64,000 nt of DNA from Paenibacillus larvae subsp. larvae (GCF_002003265.1 NZ_CP019687.1:248001-312000), one strand, 5' to 3'; numbered from the stretch's first letter, positions 24,076-33,151 are shown. The notes: generated from the letters alone by a model not told the origin. A program made the numbers and translations.

Positions 24076-25451
24076 GTCCGTATAATTGTGTAAAAAGCTA
24101 GGTTCCAAAAAATGAAAGGAGCCATATTCATAGCCCTCAGTTAGAATAATGTTGGGACACAAAATTCTAAATATACGAGGTGTTATGAAATGGCTCAATA
24201 CCAGATTAACGTAGATTCGCAGCTTTTGCATCAACTATTTTTGGGAAATTCTCAGGATGCGGGTGTAGCCAAGCTGCTCGAGTCTGTACTGAACCAAGTC
24301 TTACAAGCACAGGTGAGTGAACAAGTGGAAGCAGATCGTTATGAACGAACAGAGAATCGAAAAGCGTACCGGAATGGATCGTATCCACATGGGCTGCATA
24401 CGCGGGTGGGAACCATTACACTAAGTGTTCCGCGCATCCGTGGTGGGAAGTTCACGACAGAGCTCTTTAGTCGTTACCAGAGAAGTGAACAAGCGTTAAT
24501 CTTAGCGATGATGGAAATGGTCGTAAACGGCGTCTCTACGCGTAAAGTCTCGCAAGTAACCGAAGAACTCTGCGGAACCGAGTTTTCTAAATCCACTGTT
24601 TCAGACCTTTGTAAGCGGCTGGATCCCATCGTAACTGCTTGGAATAATCGAAGCCTGGCAGACAGCCTCTTTCCGTTTGTTCTCGTAGATGCGATGTATC
24701 TCAAGGTCCGTGAAGACGGTCGTGTACGCTCACGAGGCATCATGATTGCCATTGGTGTAAACACCGAGGGCTATCGTGAAGTCCTTGGCCTGATGCTGGG
24801 TGACACAGAATCTGAAGCAAGCTGGAGTGAGTTTTTCAGCTCTCTAAAAGGACGTGGATTACGAGGTGTGGATCTCATTACCTCCGACGATCATGGCGGC
24901 CTTGTACGCGCGGTACGGCAGCAGCTGCAAGGGGTAACATGGCAGCGATGCCAGACTCACTTCACGCGAAATGTATTAGAAGCCTCACCCAAAGCCTTGA
25001 AGGATGAGATCCATGGCCGTCTACGGTCGATTCTAGATGCTCCTGATACTGGAACGGCAAGGTTTTTATTAAAACAGACCTTAGCGGCTTATGAAGATAA
25101 GGCGGGTAAGGCGATGGGCGTGCTGGAAAGCGGATTTGACGATGCTACCGCCGTCTTAATGCTGCCAGAGCGTTACCGAAAACGGCTGCGCACGACAAAT
25201 AGCGTTGAGCGTCTCAACGAAGAGGTTAGACGCCGGGAACGTGTCATTCGCATCTTCCCAAACCGTGAATCCGTGATTCGTCTTATTGGTGCTCTATTGA
25301 TGGAACAGGATGAAAAATGGGCAGCCGGCAAGAAATATCTCGACATGACCGAGTACATGGAATGGCGGAAGGATCGGCCAAAGTCCGATGCCAAAGTGAC
25401 TCGCATTATGTAGCACAGTCTAGCTGAGGGAATTTACACACAAATTTGGAC
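24076..25451 (+). mobile_element. IS256-family insertion sequence, complete
   Basis: Imperfect terminal inverted repeats start GTCCGTATAATTGTGTAAA at 24076 and, on the opposite strand at 25451, GTCCAAATTTGTGTGTAAA. The 4-base word TTGA flanks both ends (24072-24075 and 25452-25455). Only four duplicated bases can be seen, fewer than the 8-9 typical of the family. It carries one intact transposase gene. Confidence 0.9.
24190..25413 (+). CDS. IS256-family (Mutator) transposase
   Basis: A 407-residue transposase of the MULE/IS256 superfamily. DDE residues are seen in FPFVLVDAMYLKV, LITSDDHGGLVRAV and NSVERLNEEVRRRERVIRIF, and the family signature CQTHFTRNVL lies between them. The N-terminal region (YERTENRKAYRNGSYPHGL) is typical for DNA binding. 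No stops or shifts are present, so it should be functional. Confidence 0.96.
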   Translation: MAQYQINVDSQLLHQLFLGNSQDAGVAKLLESVLNQVLQAQVSEQVEADRYERTENRKAYRNGSYPHGLHTRVGTITLSVPRIRGGKFTTELFSRYQRSEQALILAMMEMVVNGVSTRKVSQVTEELCGTEFSKSTVSDLCKRLDPIVTAWNNRSLADSLFPFVLVDAMYLKVREDGRVRSRGIMIAIGVNTEGYREVLGLMLGDTESEASWSEFFSSLKGRGLRGVDLITSDDHGGLVRAVRQQLQGVTWQRCQTHFTRNVLEASPKALKDEIHGRLRSILDAPDTGTARFLLKQTLAAYEDKAGKAMGVLESGFDDATAVLMLPERYRKRLRTTNSVERLNEEVRRRERVIRIFPNRESVIRLIGALLMEQDEKWAAGKKYLDMTEYMEWRKDRPKSDAKVTRIM

Positions 25452-25664
25452 TTGATCCGTTATTAGTATCTATATGTATGTTAGTGTATAAAAAAATAAA
25501 AAGTGATCAAAGTGCGGCTTAGTAGTTTTAAGGAAAAAAATGGATTTCATCCATCATGGCTTTCGGATTTTTCGTTGAAAGGCTGGATAGCAAGGAAGGG
25601 AAAGGCCCGTAGTATAGAGAAGAAAATCAGCAGGAAAAAAGAAACCGATTTAAAGGAGGCAGGC

Positions 25665-26429
25665 ATGGCATACTTGTTGGCAGGTGACCGGAAGGTCAGG
25701 ATTGAAGGTATTTTGTTCGATAAGGACGGGACACTTTTGGATTTTATGAGCTTGTGGGGCGAATGGGCCCAATCCGTGTGCGATTCACTGGCCGGATATG
25801 TATCTTCAGAGAGTTCGATTTCGCTGGATGATTTGCTGGGAACGGTGAGTGATGACAAGGGAAATATTGTCTCCCATAACCCCAAAGGGCCGCTTATGAT
25901 GGCCTCCCCGGAAGAAATGGGGGCGATTATCGCCTGGCGGTTATATTATGAAGGTCATTCCTGGAATGATTCTCTGATGCTGGCCCGCCGTTTTTTCCAA
26001 GCGGCTGATGCGCATGTGGAAGAACAGAGGGGAGCGAAGCCGATACATGGGTTGCCCGAATTTCTGGGGCAATGCCGTGCACAGGGGCTTAAGCTTGCTG
26101 TCGTTACTTCGGATCATACTGCATCGGCTGTCAAACATTTGGAATGGATGAATATTCGCGATTATTTTGAGCATATAATCGGAGACGATCAAGTAAAACA
26201 CGGCAAGCCCCATCCTGAAATGGTCGGGGAGGCCTGTGCCCGCCTGGGTCTTGTTCCGTCACAGACGGTTATGATTGGAGACGCCAACGGGGACATGCAA
26301 ATGGGGAAACGGGGAGGCGTGGCACTTACTGTCGGAATCGCCTCCGGCCCGGAAGCACGGGATGCACTTCGTGATGCCGATATTATTGCAGGCCATTATC
26401 ATGAACTTTCTCTATCAGCCGAATTATAA
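25665..26429 (+). CDS. HAD-family hydrolase (phosphatase)
   Basis: A 254-residue haloacid-dehalogenase phosphatase. The nucleophile motif is FDKDGTLLDF (about residues 18-27), motif II is VVTSDHT, motif III the lysine of KHGKPHPEM, and motif IV MIGDANGDMQMG. The long helical insert after motif I is a C1 cap. ATG at 25665 has AAAGGAGG just upstream; the open frame extends to 25503 without support. Likely substrate classes include phosphoglycolate or other small phosphates. Its 3' end overlaps the convergent lysoplasmalogenase gene by six bases. Confidence 0.87.
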   Translation: MAYLLAGDRKVRIEGILFDKDGTLLDFMSLWGEWAQSVCDSLAGYVSSESSISLDDLLGTVSDDKGNIVSHNPKGPLMMASPEEMGAIIAWRLYYEGHSWNDSLMLARRFFQAADAHVEEQRGAKPIHGLPEFLGQCRAQGLKLAVVTSDHTASAVKHLEWMNIRDYFEHIIGDDQVKHGKPHPEMVGEACARLGLVPSQTVMIGDANGDMQMGKRGGVALTVGIASGPEARDALRDADIIAGHYHELSLSAEL

Positions 26430-26956
26430 ATCGTGAATGAGAGGCGAATACACAATGCAAGCCTGGGCCAGCCCGTAGGTAACCCATATCCATAGATGGG
26501 GATTGTTCATTCGCCGTCCGCCGATATCCGACCACCCGATGAAGAAGTCGGACAGAACGAACAGGAGACCGCCCGCAAGAGGAAGCCACCAATGGCCCGC
26601 TGTTGCTTGCCATAAACCGGCTGCGGCTACGGCTGTCGAACCTACGAGCAGCCCGTAGGCGAAAGCACCGTTCACAACGGCCCGGGGGTGGGTGGGAACG
26701 CGCAGGATCGTGCGCCAAATCCATGTCTGGGTAACAACAAGCAGGACGGCGCCGGCGATCAAATCGGTGTTCATAATAGCGATGCCTTTTGTGCCTGCAA
26801 TTCCGGCAAACGAGGCCAGATAACAGACGTGGGCAATGCCGAACGACAGCATGCCCCTCCGATGAGATTATGGCGCCATGGCAAAAATCCGGCCATCGAT
26901 AAATCCCCTATGAACGAGAAGGTCATACCGGCGGCAAGCAGAGCGCTGAAGCCCAT
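26424..26956 (-). pseudogene. YhhN/TMEM86-type lysoplasmalogenase, frameshifted
   Basis: Two minus-strand frames together encode a multi-helix membrane protein of the YhhN family. The upstream frame reads MGFSALLAAGMTFSFIGDLS and up to WRHNLIGG. The downstream frame starts MLSFGIAHVCYLASFAGIAG and ends LWIWVTYGLAQACIVY. The family marks are FSFIGDL and FVLSDFFIG. One extra base in the C run 26854-26857 (G on the gene strand) would fuse them. The N-terminus upstream of 26956 also looks unclear, with no good start. Family enzymes cleave the vinyl ether of lysoplasmalogens. Confidence 0.68.
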
Positions 26957-26999
26957 ACAATTCAGTTTGGGGAAGCGCTTACTACCCGGACTGTCTTGT

Positions 27000-27318
27000 A
27001 CGGCTTTATAGATGGCAAGGCCTATTATGGGTTTTTATCCCAAATATATGCGTGAAACCGGTCTGTTTCATGATATTTCATGTACAGATTGTCAACTGCA
27101 CGGTCCATTTCCTATTTCTTCCAGGAAGTGATCGCTTTCCGGAGGAGACGCCGCCTGACATGGAGAAATCAATAAAAGAATGTCTTCGGCCCAAATTTGA
27201 AATAAGCCGTATCAGCGATACATCTGAGCAGTGGGTATTCAGCGGGCCCAGCATCACCCTTCCATTTCGTCCGGAGTTAATGGAGTTATCACTATCGATA
27301 TAGTGGACAAATCTACTT
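27000..27318. other. Region without a recognisable gene
   Basis: Short frames exist on the plus strand, for example 27052-27303, but none has a ribosome site or recognisable motif. The stretch lies between the broken lysoplasmalogenase gene and an acetylhydrolase tail, and probably consists of decayed sequence. Confidence 0.5.
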
Positions 27319-27609
27319 ATGCTGATGATGGAAATTGTCCGGGATTTGCTTGGATTACCCGAAGCGTTGTACTATTTCAATCCAAATGGCGAATATGATA
27401 TCGAGAGAGCAGGACATTTGAACTTTACGGATTTCCCTCTGTATTCGCCATTGCTTGCCCGGATTAGTCCTGATGTAAAGCAGAATAACCGGATCGTGAA
27501 CGAGGCATCCCTATGCTTTTTGGATAGACACTTGAAAGGAAATTTGAATTCCAGCTGCGAGACCATATCCAACAAATATCCGGGAATCCATTTGCAGAAA
27601 GGTAATTGA
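27319..27609 (+). pseudogene. C-terminal remnant of a PAF-acetylhydrolase-like alpha/beta hydrolase
   Basis: The frame reads YDIERAGHLNFTDFPLYSPL, which carries the catalytic-His motif (GHLNFTD) of platelet-activating-factor acetylhydrolases, then NNRIVNEASLCFLDRHLKG. The nucleophile GXSXG and acid regions are absent, and family members are over 300 residues. No proper start is seen. I read it as the surviving tail of a lost hydrolase gene; nearby 27000-27318 may hold unreadable remains of the rest. Confidence 0.6.
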
Positions 27610-27642
27610 CAAGTAGCGTTCAATGAGGCAGGTTTCTAAACA

Positions 27643-27676
27643 TTGAAGCAGGCACCTTTCTTAGGTCCTGCTTCAA
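27643..27676. terminator. Hairpin after the hydrolase remnant
   Basis: TTGAAGCAGG and CCTGCTTCAA form a perfect 10-bp stem with a 14-base loop. There is no strong T run. It probably ended the former hydrolase transcript. Confidence 0.5.
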
Positions 27677-27808
27677 ACTTATATTGGCGTACTTAAAACA
27701 GATGAATTTTAAAAATAATTACTTTTGTTTAATGTGTTGTTATTTTTATCTTAAAATGCTAACATTTTATTGATCCAATCATCCTATGTTCGGAGGTTTC
27801 ACATTTCC

Positions 27809-28498
27809 ATGGAAATAAAAAAAGCGGTCCGGACTTCTTTATCGAAACAGATAGCAGCCCAATTTGAAACTTTGATTGAAACAGGCACATGGCAGGTTGG
27901 TACGAAAATTCCTCCCGAGCCGGAGTTAGTGGAATTACTGGGAGTAAGCCGCAATACAATCCGTGAAGCGGTACAGGCATTGATTCATAATGGCATGCTT
28001 GAAGCAAGACAAGGGGACGGCACATATGTGACAGCCTCCAACAGCTTCGAGGCAGCGATGTTTCGCAGGCTGAGAGGTTCGGACGTGGGTGAGATTCTGG
28101 AAGTCCGTTATTTGCTGGAAAGGGAAATAGCCCGGTTGGCTGCTTTAAGAAGGACAGAAGAGGATGTTAAGAAGATTGGAAATTGGCTGGAACAAAGAAA
28201 TAAGCAGGCCAGAGCGAGACAAAATTTCGTTCAGGCCGACCTGAAATTTCATATGGCCATTGCCGAAGCTGCTCATAATACTATTCTGATCGAACTGTAT
28301 AAATACATGTACGATCATTTGCGTATGACCATTAGCAGTGTAGTGGATAATGCCGAAGTGGCGGAGGAACATATTCAGACCCACCGCCGCCTCTTTGAGG
28401 CAATCCGCGATAAGAACAAAACTGAAGCAGAGATAGCTGCCTCGCAGATAATTGAAGTCATTCAGCAAGAATGGGGGCTCAATAGTAAGAGGGGGTAA
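27809..28498 (+). CDS. GntR-family regulator, FadR/FCD type
   Basis: A 229-residue regulator. The winged HTH is N-terminal (PEPELVELLGVSRNTIREAVQALIHNGMLEARQGDGTYV), followed by an all-helical FCD ligand domain (VGEILEVRYLLEREIARLAA, FVQADLKFHMAIAEAAHNTI and EHIQTHRRLFEAIRDKN) with the metal-binding D and H residues. ATG at 27809 follows CGGAGG at 12 bases. It is immediately followed by an MFS transporter gene, which it probably controls. Confidence 0.9.
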   Translation: MEIKKAVRTSLSKQIAAQFETLIETGTWQVGTKIPPEPELVELLGVSRNTIREAVQALIHNGMLEARQGDGTYVTASNSFEAAMFRRLRGSDVGEILEVRYLLEREIARLAALRRTEEDVKKIGNWLEQRNKQARARQNFVQADLKFHMAIAEAAHNTILIELYKYMYDHLRMTISSVVDNAEVAEEHIQTHRRLFEAIRDKNKTEAEIAASQIIEVIQQEWGLNSKRG

Positions 28499-28503
28499 CC
28501 TGA

Positions 28504-29724
28504 TTGGAAGGCCGTTCATTTACCAGAAAGTCCATGTTTTTAGTTGGGATTATGTTCATTGCGTTTAATTTGCGCCCGGCCATTACGTCAGTGGGTCCCC
28601 TTGTCGGTTCCATCCGAAACAATCTCGGGATATCCAACGGCGCTGCGGGATTAATAACGACCCTGCCGCTGATCTCTTTCGCGATATTTTCCCTACTTGC
28701 CCCGAAACTTGGAAGCAGGTTTGGGAATGAGTGGACGGTGTTTGCGGGATTGCTGATTCTAATGGCCGGTATCCTGATCCGCTCAGCCGGTTGGACGGCT
28801 GCGTTATTTGGTGGAACGTCGATGGTCGGTGTTGGCATTGCTATCGGTAATGTACTTCTGCCGAGTCTGGTCAAGCAAAAGTACCCCAAAAAAATGGGAA
28901 TTATGACCAGCATGTATTCGACAGCCATGAACGTCTTTGCCGCACTGGCTTCAGGCATTAGTATCCCGCTGGCGACCGGACTTCATTTGGGATGGGACAA
29001 CTCGCTATTATTCTGGACCATCCCGGCTTTACTTGCCGCTGTTATCTGGTTACCGCAGCTCAGGAGCAGAGAGAAACAGCCTCACGCCAAAGAATTGCCG
29101 CAGGCTGAAATCCGGCTCTGGTTTTCCGGAATAGCCTGGCAGGTTACTGTCTTCATGGGACTGCAATCCTTCCTGTTTTACTCCTTCATTGCCTGGATGC
29201 CGGAGATTCTCCACAGTTACGGCATGAGCGGCTCCACGGCAGGATGGATGTTGTCGGTTACACAGTTTGCCGGACTGCCGGCCACTTTCCTTGCCCCGGT
29301 GCTGGCTGAACGCTTTCGCGATCAAAGAGGAATTGTAGCCGGAATCGGCATTCTTTACTTCATCGGCATAGCCGGTCTTCTGGCCGAAGGCAGCCTCGTT
29401 ATTTTGTCTATTTGCATTGTATTTATCGGTATAGGCCAGGGAGCCAGTATCAGTCTGTCCCTTACTCTGCTTGGACTTAGGTCCGCAAATGCCAGACAGG
29501 CGGCCGCTCTGTCCGGAATGGCCCAGTCGGTCGGCTATTTGCTTGCAGCAGCAGGCCCAATCCTGATCGGATTTATATTTGATCACACGCATTCCTGGCT
29601 TTGGCCTATCCTGGTCCTGACCGGAGTGCTTATCGTTATGGTAACGGCCGGACTCGGTGCGGGACGAAACCGTTACGTGCTTGGGGCCAAAAAGAAAGAC
29701 AGCGTTACTTACAGCAGCCTGTAA
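28504..29724 (+). CDS. MFS transporter, CynX/NimT family
   Basis: A 406-residue 12-helix transporter. The CynX/NimT mark is FNLRPAITSVGPLVGSIR near the N-terminus. The start is TTG at 28504, with AGAGGGGG upstream and only five bases after the GntR stop, so the two genes form an operon. Relatives move cyanate, 2-nitroimidazole or amino-acid-like anions; the substrate here is unknown. A hairpin terminator follows at 29893-29923. Confidence 0.9.
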   Translation: MEGRSFTRKSMFLVGIMFIAFNLRPAITSVGPLVGSIRNNLGISNGAAGLITTLPLISFAIFSLLAPKLGSRFGNEWTVFAGLLILMAGILIRSAGWTAALFGGTSMVGVGIAIGNVLLPSLVKQKYPKKMGIMTSMYSTAMNVFAALASGISIPLATGLHLGWDNSLLFWTIPALLAAVIWLPQLRSREKQPHAKELPQAEIRLWFSGIAWQVTVFMGLQSFLFYSFIAWMPEILHSYGMSGSTAGWMLSVTQFAGLPATFLAPVLAERFRDQRGIVAGIGILYFIGIAGLLAEGSLVILSICIVFIGIGQGASISLSLTLLGLRSANARQAAALSGMAQSVGYLLAAAGPILIGFIFDHTHSWLWPILVLTGVLIVMVTAGLGAGRNRYVLGAKKKDSVTYSSL

Positions 29725-29892
29725 ACTTAAGCCCTACTTATCAGCAGAAAAGATTTTACTTCTGCTGTTCGTGGATACTATCCGGTGCGATGGAGAAAAT
29801 GCTGCCTGGTTACTGGAAGGTCCGTCGAGCCAGAGATATTACGAGATTGCGGAAGGATGGACTTTCCTTAAAGGAAGAGGGAGGATGGAATA

Positions 29893-29923
29893 CGGCATCG
29901 GGCTGATGAAAAGCCCGGTGCCG
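29893..29923 (+). terminator. Rho-independent terminator of the gntR-MFS operon
   Basis: CGGCATCGGGCT pairs with AGCCCGGTGCCG (one G-T pair) around a 7-base loop and is followed by TTTATT. The 168 bases between the MFS stop and the hairpin contain only a frame without a start and no recognisable gene. Confidence 0.75.
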
Positions 29924-29946
29924 TTTATTCTGGACACCCTCAATTT

Positions 29947-30561
29947 TTATTCAGCAAGCATGGCACCAAGGGGGCTTTTTTCCTCAATCAAATTGTGCAA
30001 GGTATAGACCGGGATAGGGAACATGGGCAAACCAACATAATAAGGGGTAATCTCGTATGCCTGAAAATAAATGACGAGTGCTTTGTCAGAGATATAAAAC
30101 TCCTGGTCAGGCCAAATGCCGGCGAAAGGTTCGAGCAGCGGCAATTCCCTTTCCTTGATCTGTATCCTGATCAATTCGGATATTTTAGTTACATATTCGC
30201 TTCCCGGTTTAAACAGTTCATGAAGTAAATAAAACCGGCCTGTTGCCGTATTAGCAGTCAGGGAGCGAATAATCGTGAGTCCGTGAGCATGTCCTTGGAT
30301 GTAGGCGTAATTTCTGAGACATAGGCTTAGTACCGCCCTTTGATTTGTTTTGATCTCATAGCTTCCCGTCATTTCCAGGTTGGAAGCCTGTTTAGGATAG
30401 CCCTGTTCATTCATCAATGTTTTTGTCTGCATTTCAATAGTTTGATTTATTTTATTTTGTACATTGGAATCGGTTAAACCGGAAACGGCAGGAGCATAGA
30501 CCCGGACTCCCTCTGCCTGAAAACGTATGGTCTGAACAGGTAAAGGAAAAGAAACTTTCAT
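29947..30561 (-). CDS. DUF4163/DUF3298 (PdaC/RsiV-like) protein
   Basis: A 204-residue protein with ATG behind GAGGAGG. The N-terminal half resembles the DUF4163 domain (VYAPAVSGLTDSNVQNKINQ), with the strand pairs typical of PdaC and RsiV. The C-terminal half matches DUF3298 (YITPYYVG-type end, here ALVIYFQAYEITPYYVGLPM). Unlike RsiV or PdaC it has neither a transmembrane segment nor a deacetylase domain, so it may be a cytosolic stand-alone form. In RsiV this fold binds lysozyme. Its 3' end converges on the MFS operon terminator. Confidence 0.8.
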   Translation of the reverse strand: MKVSFPLPVQTIRFQAEGVRVYAPAVSGLTDSNVQNKINQTIEMQTKTLMNEQGYPKQASNLEMTGSYEIKTNQRAVLSLCLRNYAYIQGHAHGLTIIRSLTANTATGRFYLLHELFKPGSEYVTKISELIRIQIKERELPLLEPFAGIWPDQEFYISDKALVIYFQAYEITPYYVGLPMFPIPVYTLHNLIEEKSPLGAMLAE

Positions 30562-30742
30562 GTCATCATCCTCCTCGCATCGCGAAGGTTCTCTTCTTAG
30601 CCTATGCGCTCTTCCAATGATAAATTGCCGGACTTATGATTTCTTATGATTTAAGGAATAATAAGTGAGCAAAATAATTGACAACTTCTGGGCGGCGGGT
30701 CTATTCTTTACGATAGAAAAAATAGAGAGGAACTATAGAAAG

Positions 30743-31684
30743 ATGAAGATCCTGGTGGGGATGATAATCCTAGTCGTACTTGCATTAGCGGTTTTGACAA
30801 TAATCAGTTTGTACTTTTATAGAGTAGCGATACAACGGACACCGAAGGAGTTTTTGGCAAATAACCCCAATCTTAAGCAATCGGATAACTGGCAGGCAAG
30901 AGAACGGATGAGGCAGCAGTGGTTGGAGGACCATCCTTGCGAAGAGGTCAAGATTACCTCTTTTGACGGATTAACCCTTTATGGCTACTGGTTTCCGGCG
31001 TTTCATCCGACGAATAAGGTGGCTCTTCTGGCTCATGGATATACAGGACAGGGAAAAGAAATGACCGCCTATGCCCGTATCTATTTTGATAAACTAGGTT
31101 GGAATGTATTGATGCCGGATAATCGGGGACACGGTCAAAGCGAGGGAGATTATATCGGGTTTGGCTGGCATGACCGGCTGGATTATGTTGCATGGCTCGA
31201 CTGGATTTTGCAGCGAATGGGTTCGGATGTAGAGATTGTTCTTCACGGGGTATCCATGGGAGGCGCCACTGTCCTTATGACAAGCGGGGAGAAACTTCCG
31301 GATCAGGTTAAGGCTGTAGTGGCGGATTGCCCTTATTCTTCAGTGACGGACATTCTTACCTATCACCTTAAAGAGATGTATAAACTTCCCGCATTTCCTC
31401 TTATTCCGGCTACCAGTCTGGTTACCAGGATCAAAGCAGGCTATTTCTTCCGTGAAGCATCCGCTCTCGATCAGGTCAAAAAGTCAAGGCTGCCGATACT
31501 CTTTATCCAGGGGGATGAGGACAAGTTTGTTCCTACAAGCATGATCTATCCTCTCTATGAAGGCTGCAGGAATGACAAGGAACTGTTCCTGGTACCTGGT
31601 GCGGGACACGGGGAGTGTTTGCAAAAAGATCCTGAGGGATACCTGGGTCGGGTTACCGCATTTGTACAGAAGTATGCAAACTAG
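30743..31684 (+). CDS. Membrane-anchored alpha/beta hydrolase
   Basis: A 313-residue hydrolase. One N-terminal membrane span (ILVGMIILVVLALAVLTIIS) is followed by an extracytoplasmic-type alpha/beta hydrolase fold: ALLAHGYTGQGKEM, PDNRGHGQSEGDYIGFGW, nucleophile HGVSMGGAT, acid in FIQGDEDKFVP, and catalytic His in VPGAGHGECL. This is the Bem46/YqkD group of esterase-like enzymes. I choose ATG at 30743 (AGAGAGG about 12 bases upstream) over the longer frame from 30665. The substrate is unknown. Confidence 0.87.
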   Translation: MKILVGMIILVVLALAVLTIISLYFYRVAIQRTPKEFLANNPNLKQSDNWQARERMRQQWLEDHPCEEVKITSFDGLTLYGYWFPAFHPTNKVALLAHGYTGQGKEMTAYARIYFDKLGWNVLMPDNRGHGQSEGDYIGFGWHDRLDYVAWLDWILQRMGSDVEIVLHGVSMGGATVLMTSGEKLPDQVKAVVADCPYSSVTDILTYHLKEMYKLPAFPLIPATSLVTRIKAGYFFREASALDQVKKSRLPILFIQGDEDKFVPTSMIYPLYEGCRNDKELFLVPGAGHGECLQKDPEGYLGRVTAFVQKYAN

Positions 31685-31720
31685 TATGATCATGCCCGAA
31701 GTTCAATTTCAGGAAAAAAA

Positions 31721-31763
31721 AGAACCTCCATTTCCACTTTGTTAGTGGATTTGGAGGTTTTCT
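31721..31763 (+). terminator. Terminator after the hydrolase gene
   Basis: AACCTCCA and TGGAGGTT, with an inner CCAC/GTGG pair, form a stem preceded by an A run and followed by TTCTC. Confidence 0.75.
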
Positions 31764-31867
31764 CATATAAAATTTGGGGTTGTCCATTCATGCGAATACT
31801 TATGCGACAGTTCCCTTTTCACGCGTTCAAGCAGGATAAGTCAGGCGCGGTTACCGCTAACTGCCGG

Positions 31868-32131
31868 TTATTCCTTAACTTTCTTCATAGCTGCTTCTAC
31901 AAGCTGTCCGAAAAGCTCATCATTTTCTTCCAGCTCATCTTCCAATGCGAGAATCTCTTCCTCGCTTCCGGGCTCATGGAGGAAATGCAGACTGTACTCC
32001 CAGTCCTCTCCCTTTTTGCTGAACAGTGTAATCTCATAAGGTTTTTTGTGACCGGTGACTTCAAAGTGAGTTTGTCCTGCATAGCCGTTTTCCTCACTAT
32101 GTCTCATTATTGCGTCCAAGATATGAATCAT
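31868..32131 (-). CDS. Hypothetical acidic protein
   Basis: An 87-residue protein that I do not recognise. It has an alpha-beta start (MIHILDAIMRHSEENGYAGQ), two beta-like strands (THFEVTGHKKPYEITLFSKK and WEYSLHFLHEP) and an acidic helix (EEEILALEDELEENDELFGQL). It follows the 82-residue gene after six bases, so the two are probably co-expressed. Confidence 0.65.
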   Translation of the reverse strand: MIHILDAIMRHSEENGYAGQTHFEVTGHKKPYEITLFSKKGEDWEYSLHFLHEPGSEEEILALEDELEENDELFGQLVEAAMKKVKE

Positions 32132-32137
32132 GTTTCA

Positions 32138-32386
32138 TCACCCTTCATCTGACTTCTCGGCTCTTTGGGCTCTTTCCATATATTTATCATAACGGCCGTC
32201 CACTTCCTGCGCAATCTTCCGTACGCGTCGGGTTTCCTCCACAATAGGATCCAAGGTGACCATCTGCCTGATTTCGTATTTCGGGGGCAGCTTACGTACA
32301 GCGGTTTCTTCCGGTTTTTTCTCCCGGATGTCGCTTTCCTCCAGTGCATCCTGTATTCGTTTTTCGATATCGTCGCGGGTAGACAT
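32138..32386 (-). CDS. Hypothetical charged helical protein
   Basis: An 82-residue, strongly charged protein with GAAAGGAG ahead of the ATG. The sequence is helical throughout (DDIEKRIQDALEESDIREKK, then IVEETRRVRKIAQEVDGRYD). No family recognised. It is the first gene of a two-gene unit with the 87-residue protein. The 345 bases upstream (32387-32731) hold only A+T-rich sequence with no gene that I can support. Confidence 0.6.
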   Translation of the reverse strand: MSTRDDIEKRIQDALEESDIREKKPEETAVRKLPPKYEIRQMVTLDPIVEETRRVRKIAQEVDGRYDKYMERAQRAEKSDEG

Positions 32387-32731
32387 AAGATAAACTCCTT
32401 TCTCACGCTAATATAATGGTTGCAATATAGTATTCCTGCTATATTGGAATTTATTAGCATACATTATACATGAATAAAAGGCAACGGACGTTATATACTT
32501 CCTATTCACCAGAATCAAAGAATCAGAAACAAGAGCAGTCGGCTATCATTAAGGTTACGCTATAAGGTGGTGAGGTGCAAGTTCTGTTTTTTACATATTT
32601 TTGAAAATGTATTTTTAAGTATTAAGCTTTATAATGATTATAAATACTAGAAATATGCAGAAAGGCCGTCTAACCGGAAAACGATTTTTATACAACAGTT
32701 ACTCCGGGATAAACGGGATGAGGTTGAAAGT

Positions 32732-32815
32732 ATGGAAGGAGAAAAGTGGATTGCCGTCCTTATTTTTGTCTACCTGTTTGTCGTCATGGGTTTGATTTTT
32801 ATGGTATGGACTTAA
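32732..32815 (+). CDS. 27-residue single-span membrane peptide
   Basis: An open frame reads MEGEKWIAVLIFVYLFVVMG, then LIFMVWT. GATGAGGTTG lies 6-10 bases before ATG. The whole product is one hydrophobic helix with a charged start, like many Firmicute micro-membrane proteins. No partner is evident. Confidence 0.45.
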   Translation: MEGEKWIAVLIFVYLFVVMGLIFMVWT

Positions 32816-32965
32816 ATGAAGCAGACAGGAATCATTTCATAGCGGTTTTTAGAAATGGATATATAATGAAGGATTCCGTTTATTAATCGAATCAATTTCA
32901 TAATACCACTCAGATGCAAATCCAAGTTGTGAAATTGATTTAACCAATGTTATTTTTAATGGGTA

Positions 32966-33003
32966 AACCGGTTCAAGACTTTTAGTCTGGACCGGTTTTT
33001 TTA
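32966..33003 (+). terminator. Hairpin with T tail upstream of the PTS operon
   Basis: AAACCGGTTCAAGAC pairs with GTCTGGACCGGTTT around TTTTA and is followed by a T7 run, a convincing terminator. It is preceded at about 32888-32942 by another inverted pair (AATCAATTTCA and TGAAATTGATT). The two could end the transcript from 32732, or form an attenuator if transcription of malX starts further upstream. Confidence 0.7.
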
Positions 33004-33076
33004 ATGGGAAGATAAGTAAGTATTTTTCTTTGCTATTGTCTTGTCTTTCAGAATTTGTACGCACATACAAAGAAGT

Positions 33077-33090
33077 TGAAAACGCTTTAA
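33077..33090. promoter_or_regulatory. Candidate CcpA (cre) site
   Basis: TGAAAACGCTTTAA matches the cre consensus TGWAANCGNTNWCA at all but one position. It lies 62 bases before the malX start, a place where CcpA binding would give glucose control of this sugar PTS operon. Confidence 0.6.
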
Positions 33091-33151
33091 ATGAGTGAAA
33101 GGAATCCGTTATGGTAAAGATAGAACTGATAGAGAAAGGGGAGAGTACTCC

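Larger units (their letters stand above)
23927..25522 (+). pseudogene. Small two-helix membrane protein split by the IS256 insertion
   Basis: ATG at 23927 (after AAAGGGTGG) opens MRQNKFLLFFTFIFFIQTIF and reaches KKIILFVGCLMAYTGV before hitting the insertion. Removing 24076-25451 and one copy of the flanking TTGA lets the frame run on, in phase, as DPLLVSICMLVYKKIKSDQS and stop at TAG 25520-25522. The restored product is 71 residues with two or three hydrophobic spans. With the insertion present, the frame ends at 24085 inside the element. The function is unknown. Confidence 0.72.

Noticed and set aside
27052..27303. An 83-residue plus-strand gene
   Set aside because: GTG start without a ribosome site, no motif, and surrounded by decayed genes.
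29050..29592. A 180-residue minus-strand frame
   Set aside because: It lies wholly inside the CynX-like transporter gene and has low-complexity composition typical of an antisense shadow.
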